64,000 nucleotides of DNA from NCBI RefSeq assembly GCF_028550435.1, contig NZ_JAQQKV010000001.1:558001-622000 (forward strand). The letters run 5' to 3'. Below, piece by piece: positions 26,607-34,520 of the stretch (the stretch's first letter is position 1; each line of letters begins with the position of its first letter). Below the pieces are notes generated by a model, which saw only the letters and a program-made list of their open reading frames with translations, searched no databases and was not told the DNA's origin. The translations under genes were made by a program, and so were the position numbers. The stretch is from Asticcacaulis machinosus. GTDB taxonomy: Bacteria > Pseudomonadota > Alphaproteobacteria > Caulobacterales > Caulobacteraceae.

Positions 26607-27410
26607 ATGCGCAAGATCTCATGGCTGACCGTCAGTCCGTTGTTTTTAATAGGCTTAATGGCCAGTACGTCCCTGGCCCACTCGCCCTATTTGCGTCCCA
26701 ACTATTTCGGTCCGGATAAAGCGCGCAAGCACGTGACCGTCGAGGCGGCCTTTGCCGAAGGTGAAATCAACCCCGATGTCGCCATGAAGTCGGACGCCTT
26801 TAACCTCACGGCCCCTGACGGTGCGACCACCCCCCTGACCCCGGCTGCCACCCTGAAAGACGTTGTTCTGCTTGAGCCCGCACTGCCCACCGAAGGCACC
26901 TACCGGGTTTCATCGGGGGTGCGTACCGGACGCGTCGCCAAGGCTACCATCAAGGACGACAAGGTCGTCTTTGGCGAAGGCCCTGGCTCTGCGCCAAAGC
27001 CTGATGATAAGGTCGTCGATGTCCAAAGCCTGACCCGCGCCGATGTCTATGTGACCAAGGGCGCCCCCACGACCGGCGCCTATGCCAAGCCGCAAGCCGG
27101 TGTGGCTATCCAGCCCATCACCGCGCCTAATGATGCCTATGCCGGCGAAGCTTTCGTCTTTTCGGTGCTCAATTCCGGCAAACCCGTCGCTGGTGAAGAC
27201 ATCGAAATCGTCCGCGACGGCGAAATCTACGAAGCCCAGAAAACGGCTCCGTTACACTTGAAAACCGGCGCCGACGGCAAGGTCAGCTTCACGCCGCCAA
27301 AAACCGGCGTCTACCTCATTCAGGTGCGCGTCCGCAGCCAGAGCCCTGAGCGCGCCGATCTATGGCTATCGGAAACCGCCACCCTCACTCTTGAAGTTCT
27401 GCCTCAGTAA
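26607..27410 (+). CDS. DUF4198 domain-containing periplasmic protein
   Basis: The start MRKISWLTVSPLFLIGLMAS follows GAAGG; a longer in-frame start would run through the Fur box. The product of about 267 residues has a cleavable signal ending SLA, giving a mature N-terminus AHSPYLRPNYF, then a beta-rich DUF4198 fold (NikM-like). The C-terminal part, GKVSFTPPKTGVYLIQVRVR, resembles an Ig-like or transthyretin-like strand set. In NikM-type proteins an N-terminal His contributes to metal binding, so a metal-handling role is plausible. Co-transcribed with the EF-hand gene 14 bp downstream and probably Fur-regulated. Confidence 0.83.
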   Translation: MRKISWLTVSPLFLIGLMASTSLAHSPYLRPNYFGPDKARKHVTVEAAFAEGEINPDVAMKSDAFNLTAPDGATTPLTPAATLKDVVLLEPALPTEGTYRVSSGVRTGRVAKATIKDDKVVFGEGPGSAPKPDDKVVDVQSLTRADVYVTKGAPTTGAYAKPQAGVAIQPITAPNDAYAGEAFVFSVLNSGKPVAGEDIEIVRDGEIYEAQKTAPLHLKTGADGKVSFTPPKTGVYLIQVRVRSQSPERADLWLSETATLTLEVLPQ

Positions 27411-27424
27411 TACAGGATAAGATT

Positions 27425-27919
27425 ATGAAAATTCTCACAGCATTAGCGACGGCTCTGGCTTTTATCGCCGGATCTCAAGCCCTCGCGGCCTCACATTCGA
27501 CCACGACCTTCATCGAGGAACAGGACACCAATAAGGACGGGGTCGTAACTCTGGCAGAATTTGATGCCGAGCGCGCCGCCCATTTTAAGGTCATGGATGC
27601 TGATGGCAACGGCACACTGTCTGAGGCCGAATATATCGGTGAATACGAAACGCGTCTAAATAAACAACTGGAATCAGTCACCGACGCTGAAAAGAAGAAA
27701 GAACAGTACCAACGCCAGATGCGTCAGGCCAAGGTGCGCTTTGGTGTGCTCGATAAAGATAAAGACGCCAAAATGACGTTCGCGGAGTTTCAGGCCTCCG
27801 GACACGCCATGTTTAACCGTCACGATGCTGATAAGGACAACACCATCACCTCAAAGGATGTCGAGCTTCTGACCCAGCAAAAGAAAGACAAAAAGGGCGA
27901 CGATTTCGTCAACCCGTAA
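27425..27919 (+). CDS. Secreted protein with four EF-hand motifs
   Basis: The 164-residue protein has a signal peptide ending QALAAS and four EF-hand calcium loops: DTNKDGVVTLAE, DADGNGTLSEAE, DKDKDAKMTFAE and DADKDNTITSKD. The last two have less canonical glycine positions. A Lys/Glu/Gln-rich helix separates the pairs, giving a calmodulin-like arrangement. Located after the DUF4198 gene and followed by a perfect inverted repeat. A periplasmic Ca2+ or other divalent-metal buffer or sensor is likely; why it belongs to an iron locus is unclear. Confidence 0.85.
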   Translation: MKILTALATALAFIAGSQALAASHSTTTFIEEQDTNKDGVVTLAEFDAERAAHFKVMDADGNGTLSEAEYIGEYETRLNKQLESVTDAEKKKEQYQRQMRQAKVRFGVLDKDKDAKMTFAEFQASGHAMFNRHDADKDNTITSKDVELLTQQKKDKKGDDFVNP

Positions 27920-27922
27920 ATA

Positions 27923-27958
27923 TATCGGTGAGGCGATGAATGTGTCGCCTCACCGATA
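27923..27958. terminator. Perfect inverted repeat between convergent genes
   Basis: TATCGGTGAGGCGA (27923-27936) pairs perfectly with TCGCCTCACCGATA (27945-27958), loop 8 nt. No strong T-tract follows on the plus strand. Its place between the convergent EF-hand and SBF-transporter genes suggests a two-way terminator. Confidence 0.7.
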
Positions 27959-27979
27959 CCTGCCATAGAATAGCTATGA

Positions 27980-28957
27980 TCAGTTTTCCGGGGGCGGTGA
28001 TTTCATTTTTTGGGCTATAAAGGCGCACACAATCAACTGGATCTGATGGAACAGCATCAGCGGCAAAATCACCGGCCCCAGCATGACTGCCGGAAACAGA
28101 GTCGAGGCCATCGGCACGCCGGACGCCAGGCTTTTTTTCGAACCGCAAAACAGGATGACCACCCGGTCTTCACGGGCAAACCCTAACCGGCCGGAGATAA
28201 ACCACGTCCCCCACAGAACGATTGCCAAAACGACCGAGCACAGGATCAGGACACTGATCAGATCAACGCCGGAGACCTTCGACCACAGGCCCTCAACGAC
28301 CGACGCCGAAAACGCCGTATAGACCACCAGCAAAATCGAGGTGCGATCGACCCGTCCCACCAGCGCCTTATGTTTAGCGATAAACCCGGCAAGGAACGGC
28401 CGCGCCAGATGGCCCAGCACAAACGGCAGCAGCAGTTGCAGGGCGATCTTTTCAATCGCCGCCATCGATACGCCAGAGGTCGCCCCCATAAACAGCCCGA
28501 CCATTAACGGCGTCAGGAAAATCCCCAGCACGTTAGACAACGACGCGGCGCACACGGCGGCGGCGACATTACCACGCGCTATGCCGGTAAAAGCGATCGA
28601 CGACTGTACGGTCGATGGCAGCAGGGTGAGGAACAAAAATCCGCTCAGAATCATGGGCGCGATAATGCCGCTGAGGCTTACCTGCATGAGAAGCCCGATC
28701 AACGGAAAGACAATAAAGGTCGTTGCCAGCACCACGCCGTGTACCCGCCAGTTGGAAAAGCCAGCGACTATAGCCTCACGTGACAACTTGGCGCCGTGCA
28801 GGAAAAACAACAGCACAATGGCAGCATCGGTGACAATATCCGCCACCACCGCCGCTTGACCACGCACCGGTAGAACGCTGGCCAGCACCACCAATCCCAG
28901 CATAATCACGATGAACGGATCGATCACCTTGGCGGCGTTTTTGAGTTTGTTGATCAT
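27980..28957 (-). CDS. SBF-like (bile acid:sodium symporter fold) transporter
   Basis: Ten-helix inner-membrane carrier of the SBF-like CPA family (PF13593-type; YfeH relatives). The 325-residue protein shows DAAIVLLFFLHGAKLSREAI, TLLPSTVQSSIAFTGIARGN (the discontinuous crossover helix) and the late FCGSKKSLASGVPMA motif typical of the family. It begins 12 bp after the PDR/VanB reductase gene, so it is probably the second gene of that operon and could import or export an organic anion related to the island's substrate. The ligand is unknown. Confidence 0.85.
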   Translation of the reverse strand: MINKLKNAAKVIDPFIVIMLGLVVLASVLPVRGQAAVVADIVTDAAIVLLFFLHGAKLSREAIVAGFSNWRVHGVVLATTFIVFPLIGLLMQVSLSGIIAPMILSGFLFLTLLPSTVQSSIAFTGIARGNVAAAVCAASLSNVLGIFLTPLMVGLFMGATSGVSMAAIEKIALQLLLPFVLGHLARPFLAGFIAKHKALVGRVDRTSILLVVYTAFSASVVEGLWSKVSGVDLISVLILCSVVLAIVLWGTWFISGRLGFAREDRVVILFCGSKKSLASGVPMASTLFPAVMLGPVILPLMLFHQIQLIVCAFIAQKMKSPPPEN

Positions 28958-28969
28958 TAGCCTATCCGG

Positions 28970-29944
28970 TTACAGGTCAAGCACGAGCTTAGGCGAGCGC
29001 GATCCGGAACAACATACCATCATGGTCGTGTTGGCAGCTTTTTCGGCATCGGTCAGCACACTGTCGCGATGGTCGGGGATACCCGATAAGACCCCGCATT
29101 CACAAGCGCCGCAAATACCTTCAGCGCAACTATGCGGCACATTAATGCCGTGAGCCTTAAGGGCCTCAAGGATGGTCAGCCCCGAAAGCACTTCATAGCA
29201 GCCGCCGGTGCGGGCCAGTTCGACCTCGAAACCGCCTTCGGTCGCTGCCGCCTCAACGCCGGAGAACCGTTCATAGTGAACATGGTCTGCCCCGCGCGAC
29301 GCCCCCGCGGCAATATAGGCATCCAGCATACCCGATGGCCCACAGGCATAGAAATGCGTGCCGTCAGGGGCTGCCTCGAAAATATCCGCCAGATTGAGCC
29401 GGGCCCCACCGTCTTCCTCAAAACGAGTTTCAAAGTGCACACCTGCCGCCCCTAGCGTTGTTTCAATTTCCGTTAGCAAAGCGGCCTGACTGCACGCGCG
29501 GGCACCATAATGAAACGCGAACGGCCGGCCCAATTCCAGCAGGCGCTGCGCCATCGACCACACCGGCGTCACCCCGATCCCACCGGCGATCAGCACCGTA
29601 TAGGGGCTGTCTTCATTCAGATGGAAATGGCAGCGCGGCGCGCTGATGGTCAAAATATCGTCAGGCTCAACCCAGTCATGGAAATGCTTTGACCCGCCAC
29701 GGCTTGAGGCATCCAGGGCAATGGCCACGACATAGCGATGACGCTCCGACGGCGCATTGAGCAGGGAATATTGCCGCACCAGCCCTTCGCGCGCCACGAT
29801 ATCGATGTGCGCACCCGCTTCAAATGCGGGCAAGTCCGAACCATCTTCGGCTCTCAGGTCAAGGATGCGCACACAACCGGCCTCGCCACTTTGGCCAACC
29901 TCAGTCAGATTATGGACGCGCACCCGAAGCTGGGTTTCCGACAT
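28970..29944 (-). CDS. PDR/VanB family oxidoreductase (FMN, NAD(P)H, [2Fe-2S] ferredoxin reductase)
   Basis: Electron-transfer component for a Rieske oxygenase. The start MSETQLRVRVHNLTEVGQ is chosen; an upstream in-frame start adds 25 atypical residues. Domains: FMN-binding barrel (about 1-105, VRQYSLLNAP), NAD(P)H domain (110-220, LIAGGIGVTPVWSMAQRL; YACGPSGMLDAY), then plant-type ferredoxin (about 235-324) with CAEGICGACECGVLSG and the last Cys in MMVCCSG. The only Rieske terminal oxygenase in the window is at 39937-41145, so this is its likely reductase though 10 kb away. A weak copy of the shared TGCGC-N4-GGACAAGA motif lies 58 bp upstream. Confidence 0.93.
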   Translation of the reverse strand: MSETQLRVRVHNLTEVGQSGEAGCVRILDLRAEDGSDLPAFEAGAHIDIVAREGLVRQYSLLNAPSERHRYVVAIALDASSRGGSKHFHDWVEPDDILTISAPRCHFHLNEDSPYTVLIAGGIGVTPVWSMAQRLLELGRPFAFHYGARACSQAALLTEIETTLGAAGVHFETRFEEDGGARLNLADIFEAAPDGTHFYACGPSGMLDAYIAAGASRGADHVHYERFSGVEAAATEGGFEVELARTGGCYEVLSGLTILEALKAHGINVPHSCAEGICGACECGVLSGIPDHRDSVLTDAEKAANTTMMVCCSGSRSPKLVLDL

Positions 29945-30001
29945 ACTCACTACCTCAAAGCAGAACTCGATGAGCCACCATAGCGAGACCCGCGGTGCAT
30001 G

Positions 30002-30018
30002 ACTTGTCGATAAAGGCA
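30002..30018 (-). promoter_or_regulatory. Weak copy of shared TGCGC-N4-GGACAAGA motif
   Basis: Minus strand TGCCT-TTAT-CGACAAGT matches 9 of 13 specified bases. It is 58 bp upstream of the reductase ATG, a distance similar to the better copies before the ribokinase and TauD genes. Confidence 0.35.
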
Positions 30019-30139
30019 CATAATCTTGAACAGGTATCCGCCCTCCGGCAGGTGACCAAGTTTCAGGACGCCTCTGATCAAGACCCAGACCTCCTGTGAC
30101 TTTACGGCTTATATGCCCGCCTCCCCGTTGAACTTGGGC

Positions 30140-30207
30140 CGGTCACAATGGACCCGATGTAGTTTTCCCTCAGATGTTTTGCACCGGGCAGCGTTCCATT
30201 GTGACCG
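30140..30207. promoter_or_regulatory. Spaced 13-bp perfect inverted repeat, possible terminator or operator pair
   Basis: CGGTCACAATGGA (30140-30152) and TCCATTGTGACCG (30195-30207) are exact reverse complements, 42 bp apart; CCCG and CGGG inside extend the fold. GTTTTTTGC follows on the plus strand, so it could end an upstream plus-strand RNA. No plus-strand gene precedes it. Two operator half-sites about 5 helical turns apart (centre to centre 55 bp) is the alternative. Confidence 0.5.
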
Positions 30208-30250
30208 TTTTTTGCATTTGCGAGATTTTCCGGTTTCGTCCTGCACGATT

Positions 30251-30267
30251 TCTTGTCTGCACGCGCA
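30251..30267 (-). promoter_or_regulatory. Strong copy of shared TGCGC-N4-GGACAAGA motif
   Basis: Minus strand TGCGCGTGCAGACAAGA, 12 of 13 specified bases and 16 of 17 bases identical to the copy at 38772-38788. It is in the divergent region between the reductase operon and the AraC-FmdA fusion gene and could serve either. Confidence 0.55.
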
Positions 30268-30466
30268 CAAGGCAGCACCTGTCGTTGACAGATTTTTGCT
30301 TTACCCTGTCAATAACCCCACAGGCGACAAGGTGACGCAACGGAGCTTTCCCGAACTCACCCCGTCATTGAAAATCACAAATTAACGTTAAAATACAATG
30401 CACAAGATAGAACAATCTTAGGCAACCCCTGCACCTGCGCGTTCACCTCAACCACCGGATTAACCG

Positions 30467-32794
30467 ATGTTACGTTTTACGACCAATGCCTACCCTAAGG
30501 AGCAACGCTGGGATTCCTGGCGATTTGCATTGCAGCGTAAATCACTCAAGCTTGAGGCCCTGAGCGCAGACACCGCCTATGGCGAACTGTCCAGTTACCA
30601 GAGTGCGCAGGGGGTCGATTTCATCAGCGTGTCCTCCACCGCCCAGATCGTCAGGATCGACATGCAGGATCAGCCGGATCATATCTGGCTGCTGCAACTG
30701 CTGGAAGGCGACCTGCGGGCTAGTCACGGCGCAACCCTTCTGAGCGTACGTGAAGGCGATATCGTCTTTGGTGATGGAACCCTTCAGGCCAATCTCGATT
30801 TTCACCGTGACCACCGCTTTTTGCTGATCAAGGTGCCAAAACCCTATCTGTCCCTGCGCGTGCGAAATCCTCTGCCTGAAGGTATTAACCTGATCGCCAG
30901 CGACACCGGCGCGGGCCGGATATTGTCGGGCATGTTGCGTTCGGTCGCCGATACCATCAATGACCTGAATACCGATCGGGTGCGCCCGGTAGAACTCAGC
31001 CTGCCGGAATTTCTGCTGACCGCCCTGATGGAAGGCGCACCGTCCAAGTCGCTGGGTGGATCAGCGGGGGCGCGCGCCATGTTGCTGGAGCGGGTATTTC
31101 AGACCATTGAAATGCACCTGTCCGACCCAAACCTGAACCTGCAACAGGTGGCGTCCGAGCATGGCATATCCATGCGGTATTTGCAGAAACTGTTTGAAAC
31201 GGTTGATGAAAGCTTTGGGCATTATGTCAAGCTGCGCCGGCTAGAGCGCTGCCGGATGGACCTGTTGAGCCCGCTCCATGCCCAGAAATCCATCTCCGAT
31301 ATTCTGTTCCAGTGGGGCTTCAACGACTCAGCGTCTTTCAGCCGGGCCTTTCGTGAACAATACGGCGTCTCCCCGCGCGAATACCGCAAATCGCCGCCGC
31401 TTGAGAACGAAGATAGTGAGGCTCCCCGTCGGGGCCGTCCGACCGCCCGTCAGGAAAAGCCGCCCGTTCCCGAAGACGAACCGCTGGACCTCGATGAGGC
31501 CGTGACGGCAGAGGCCGATGCCGAAGACGCCCCCCTGCCCGTGCAATCCGGCGTGCGCCACCACTATCTGCCCGCCTCACCGGAGACCGTGCACTGGGGT
31601 TATATCAGCCGTAACCTAAAGCCCACGCTCAGGGTACAATCCGGCGATTACGTGACCATTGAAACCCTGACCCACCATGCCGCCGACGATTATGAACGCA
31701 TGATCGAAGGCGATCCAGGTGCCGAAAGCGTCTATGCCTGGACACCCGAAGGTAAGGCGATTGAACGGCGCGGGGCCGGGCCAATGGATGGGTCTGCGGT
31801 CGGGCGCGGCGCCGGCGAAGGCTTTGGCGTCCATATCTGCACCGGCCCGATCGGGGTCATGGGGGCCAAACCCGGCGATGTGGTTGAGGTGCGCTTTCTG
31901 GAGATCAAGACCCGCCCATCCGCCAATCCGAAATTTGCGGGCCGCAGCTTTGGCAGCAATGTCGCCGCCTATTGGGGGTTTCATTACCACGACCTGCTGA
32001 CCGAGCCGAAACCGCGCGAAGTCGTCACCATCTATGAGGTCGAAACCGGCCATGAACGCTGCTGTGCCCATGCCGTCTATAATTTCCGATATACGCCGCA
32101 GATCGACCCTTACGGCACCAAACACGACCGCTACGACTATCCGGGGGTGCCGATTGATCATACGACGATCCAGAAAAACTATGATGTTCTGCGCAATGTC
32201 GAAATTCCGGTGCGGCCGCATTTCGGCTTTGTGGCCGTGGCGCCCGCTCAGGAGGGGCTGGTCGATTCCGTGCCCCCGGCCAATTTCGGCGGTAATATCG
32301 ACAACTGGCGCTTAGGCCCCGGCGCATCGATTTTCCTGCCCGTCAATGTGGCCGAAGCCCTGCTGTCGCTGGGCGATCCCCATGCTTCACAGGGGGATTC
32401 AGAACTGTGCGGGACAGCGATTGAGTGTTCGATGACGGCCCTGATCCAGATTGTCCTGCACCCCAAATCGACCCAGCGTGATCCGCTGCGGGATCTGGAT
32501 TACCCGCTGATCGAAACCAAGGACGAATGGGTGATCATGGGCTTTTCCCAGCCCAATTATTTACGCGAACTGGGCGATAAGGCCCAGAGCGAAATCTACA
32601 AAAAAGCCTCGATCGAAGGGGCCATGCGCGATGCGTTTCGCAAGGCGCGGCGTTTCCTGATGACCACTAAGGGTCTGAGCGAAGATGAGGCCATATCGCT
32701 ATTGTCGGTCGGGGTCGATTTTGGCGTCACCCAAATGGTCAATGGCAACTGGGGCGCCCACGCCATTATCCGCAAAGGCATATTCACCGGATAG
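30467..32794 (+). CDS. AraC-family regulator fused to an acetamidase/formamidase domain
   Basis: A single uninterrupted 775-residue frame joins two complete modules. Residues 1-200 form an AraC-type ligand/oligomerisation domain (IWLLQLLEGDLRASHGATLL). Residues 204-307 form a double helix-turn-helix with NLQQVASEHGISMRYLQKLF and FQWGFNDSASFSRAFREQYG ending SPREYRK. Residues 308-360 are an acidic/Pro linker. Residues 362-775 are an acetamidase/formamidase (FmdA) domain starting HHYLPASPETVHWGYI with PANFGGNIDNWRLGPG and GDPHASQGDSELCGTAIE. Both halves have separate homologues at 41243-43286. The sequence suggests a transcription factor carrying an amidase-fold sensor or active enzyme. No frameshift or internal stop seen. 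Confidence 0.9.
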   Translation: MLRFTTNAYPKEQRWDSWRFALQRKSLKLEALSADTAYGELSSYQSAQGVDFISVSSTAQIVRIDMQDQPDHIWLLQLLEGDLRASHGATLLSVREGDIVFGDGTLQANLDFHRDHRFLLIKVPKPYLSLRVRNPLPEGINLIASDTGAGRILSGMLRSVADTINDLNTDRVRPVELSLPEFLLTALMEGAPSKSLGGSAGARAMLLERVFQTIEMHLSDPNLNLQQVASEHGISMRYLQKLFETVDESFGHYVKLRRLERCRMDLLSPLHAQKSISDILFQWGFNDSASFSRAFREQYGVSPREYRKSPPLENEDSEAPRRGRPTARQEKPPVPEDEPLDLDEAVTAEADAEDAPLPVQSGVRHHYLPASPETVHWGYISRNLKPTLRVQSGDYVTIETLTHHAADDYERMIEGDPGAESVYAWTPEGKAIERRGAGPMDGSAVGRGAGEGFGVHICTGPIGVMGAKPGDVVEVRFLEIKTRPSANPKFAGRSFGSNVAAYWGFHYHDLLTEPKPREVVTIYEVETGHERCCAHAVYNFRYTPQIDPYGTKHDRYDYPGVPIDHTTIQKNYDVLRNVEIPVRPHFGFVAVAPAQEGLVDSVPPANFGGNIDNWRLGPGASIFLPVNVAEALLSLGDPHASQGDSELCGTAIECSMTALIQIVLHPKSTQRDPLRDLDYPLIETKDEWVIMGFSQPNYLRELGDKAQSEIYKKASIEGAMRDAFRKARRFLMTTKGLSEDEAISLLSVGVDFGVTQMVNGNWGAHAIIRKGIFTG

Positions 32795-32850
32795 TTCGCG
32801 GTAATATGCCACATGGCGAACGCACGGCCTCATCCCGTAACAAGAGGTCA

Positions 32851-32867
32851 TGCGCCCCAGGACAAGA
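32851..32867 (+). promoter_or_regulatory. Shared TGCGC-N4-GGACAAGA motif upstream of the ribokinase gene
   Basis: TGCGCCCCAGGACAAGA matches all 13 specified bases and ends 50 bp before the ribokinase ATG. Candidate AraC-type operator. Confidence 0.55.
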
Positions 32868-32917
32868 CCATCGTTTGTGGACTTGTCATATCATGAATCC
32901 CGCCTTCGGAGAGTGTC

Positions 32918-33856
32918 ATGTCTACGCTTGATAAAATCATGCCTAAAATTGTTGTCGTTGGTTCGATCAATGCGGATTTCATCGTTGAGGTCAAAGCCTT
33001 GCCGCGTGCCAATGAAACCGTGATGGGTAAGCGCTTTACCACCGTCATCGGCGGTAAGGGCCTTAATCAAGCGGTAGCGATGGCCAGACTTGGCTGTGAT
33101 ATCCACATGGTTGGCGCGGTCGGTGACGATGCCTTTGGGTCGCAGGCCCGCGCCTATCTCAAGGCTAATGGGGTCAATGATCTGCATATCGAAACCGTGG
33201 CCGCAACACCTACAGGAACGGCCCATATCACCGTCGCCGCGGATGGTCAGAACACGATTGCCGTCGCCCCCGGTGCCAATGCCTGCGTCACGCCGGAGAT
33301 GATTGAGGCCGCCGCTCACCTGATCGCCGTCGCCGATGTGGTGGTGGTGCAACTTGAAATTCCGCTTGAGGCCGTGCGCAAAGCCCTTGAGATCGCCCGC
33401 GCGCATGGGGTGAAGACTATACTTAACCCCGCCCCCGTTGATATGGCGGCGCTCGACCTTATGCCGCTGGCCGATGTGGTCACACCCAACGATACCGAAC
33501 TGTCCAGCCTGACCGGCATAGAGGGATTGGGTGACGCTACACTGCATGCCGCCCTGCACGCCCTCAGCAAGGCCGGAGCCGGTCAGGTGGTTTCAACGCT
33601 GGGGTCAAACGGCTGTGCGGCTCTGATTGAGGGGACATTGATCCGCCTGCCGGCGTTTCGGGTTGACGCCGTGGATGCGACCGGGGCCGGTGATGTGTTT
33701 AATGGTGCGCTCGCCTGCGAACTGGCCGGGGGACGGTCATTGATTGACGCGCTTGAGTTTGCCTCAGCCGCCGCCGCTATTTCCGTGTCGCGCCCGTCGG
33801 CCAATTCCGCCCCGACCCGCGCTGAGGTCGAGGCGTTTTTGTCAGAGACGGTTTGA
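32918..33856 (+). CDS. rbsK: Ribokinase (PfkB family)
   Basis: Phosphorylates ribose or a similar sugar with ATP. The 312-residue PfkB protein has IVVVGSINADFIVEVKALPR, the substrate-binding TVIGGKGLNQAVAMARLG, the ribokinase-type NPAPVD and DVVTPNDTEL, and the catalytic anion-hole motif DATGAGDVFNGALACELAGG with the base Asp. GGAG precedes the ATG. It is monocistronic within the catabolic island, with a shared motif 50 bp upstream. It suggests a pentose-containing substrate, but other PfkB substrates remain possible. Confidence 0.9.
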   Translation: MSTLDKIMPKIVVVGSINADFIVEVKALPRANETVMGKRFTTVIGGKGLNQAVAMARLGCDIHMVGAVGDDAFGSQARAYLKANGVNDLHIETVAATPTGTAHITVAADGQNTIAVAPGANACVTPEMIEAAAHLIAVADVVVVQLEIPLEAVRKALEIARAHGVKTILNPAPVDMAALDLMPLADVVTPNDTELSSLTGIEGLGDATLHAALHALSKAGAGQVVSTLGSNGCAALIEGTLIRLPAFRVDAVDATGAGDVFNGALACELAGGRSLIDALEFASAAAAISVSRPSANSAPTRAEVEAFLSETV

Positions 33857-33885
33857 AAGCAAACCTCTCTGTATTACCCGACCAG

Positions 33886-34437
33886 TCAGTTTGGGTCTTT
33901 TAATTTGTTCTGAGTGTCAAGCCATGCACCAAAACTGGCTGATACCTTAGAGACTTCATCAAAATCATGATTGTAAAACCATACCCCTGACCGGCCATCT
34001 CGCCTAAAGCAGAAGAGATTACCCAAATCATCACTGGCAAAAGCAATTAAATCATTGGGCAAGCCGATAGATTGCCAATTTTTTGTGGTGCTTATGATAT
34101 CTGCTGGCTTAAAAAAATCACTGACCACGGGAAAGTCCGTATCTTTTTGAAGCGCGGCTTCAAGAAGGTCTCCCGTAGCGCTCAGAAGCCCTACCTCAGT
34201 TACTACAGCTTCATATTCAGGCGGAAAATTAAACCTTAAATCAGAAGCGGCTTCAAGCAGCACCGCCTTATCAATTTTTTCAGGTGGGTAATCTTCGGTC
34301 ATCCATAATCGAACAAACTGCGTTGCCGAGGATACGACGTGCCTTTGCTCACTGACCTCAGCCGCCTGAGATTGAACTGCAACCGTAACAAAAGCCACGG
34401 CGAGTATAACTCCACGCACCATAATTAAGATGTTCAA
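33886..34437 (-). CDS. Exported SMI1/KNR4 (SUKH)-like protein
   Basis: The 183-residue product has a signal peptide (ILAVAFVTVAVQSQA, cleavage near AEVSEQ). The later half looks like a SUKH fold: GLPNDLIAFASDDLGNLFCF and the WFYNHDFDEVSKVSASFGAW terminal motif. SUKH proteins are often immunity proteins of polymorphic toxins, usually cytoplasmic, so the apparent export is unusual. The gene is visibly more AT-rich than its neighbours and lies alone between the ribokinase and the esterase, suggesting transfer. No toxin gene is adjacent. Function unknown. Confidence 0.7.
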   Translation of the reverse strand: MNILIMVRGVILAVAFVTVAVQSQAAEVSEQRHVVSSATQFVRLWMTEDYPPEKIDKAVLLEAASDLRFNFPPEYEAVVTEVGLLSATGDLLEAALQKDTDFPVVSDFFKPADIISTTKNWQSIGLPNDLIAFASDDLGNLFCFRRDGRSGVWFYNHDFDEVSKVSASFGAWLDTQNKLKDPN

Positions 34438-34520
34438 GCTGGTAACCCTCAGACATAGCTACATCATTCATACATGAAGCTTACATCTGAGCCAGCCTAA
34501 AACGCGGTTCAGTCCTTAAC

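Larger units (their letters stand above)
29945..30466. other. Long non-coding divergent region between the reductase and the AraC-FmdA fusion gene
   Basis: 522 bp with no convincing gene (a 90-codon open frame at 30113-30385 lacks a good ribosome-binding site and has atypical composition). It contains two copies of the shared motif (30002-30018 and 30251-30267, both minus), a 13-bp inverted repeat (30140-30207) and an AT-rich stretch before the fusion gene (30368-30399) with TTGAAA and TACAAT that may be promoter elements. It looks like a regulated divergent promoter region. Confidence 0.6.

Noticed and set aside
30113-30385. 90-codon open frame in the reductase-fusion intergenic region
   Set aside because: No good ribosome-binding sequence, Cys/His/Pro-rich unusual composition, and it runs through the 13-bp inverted repeat and motif copies.
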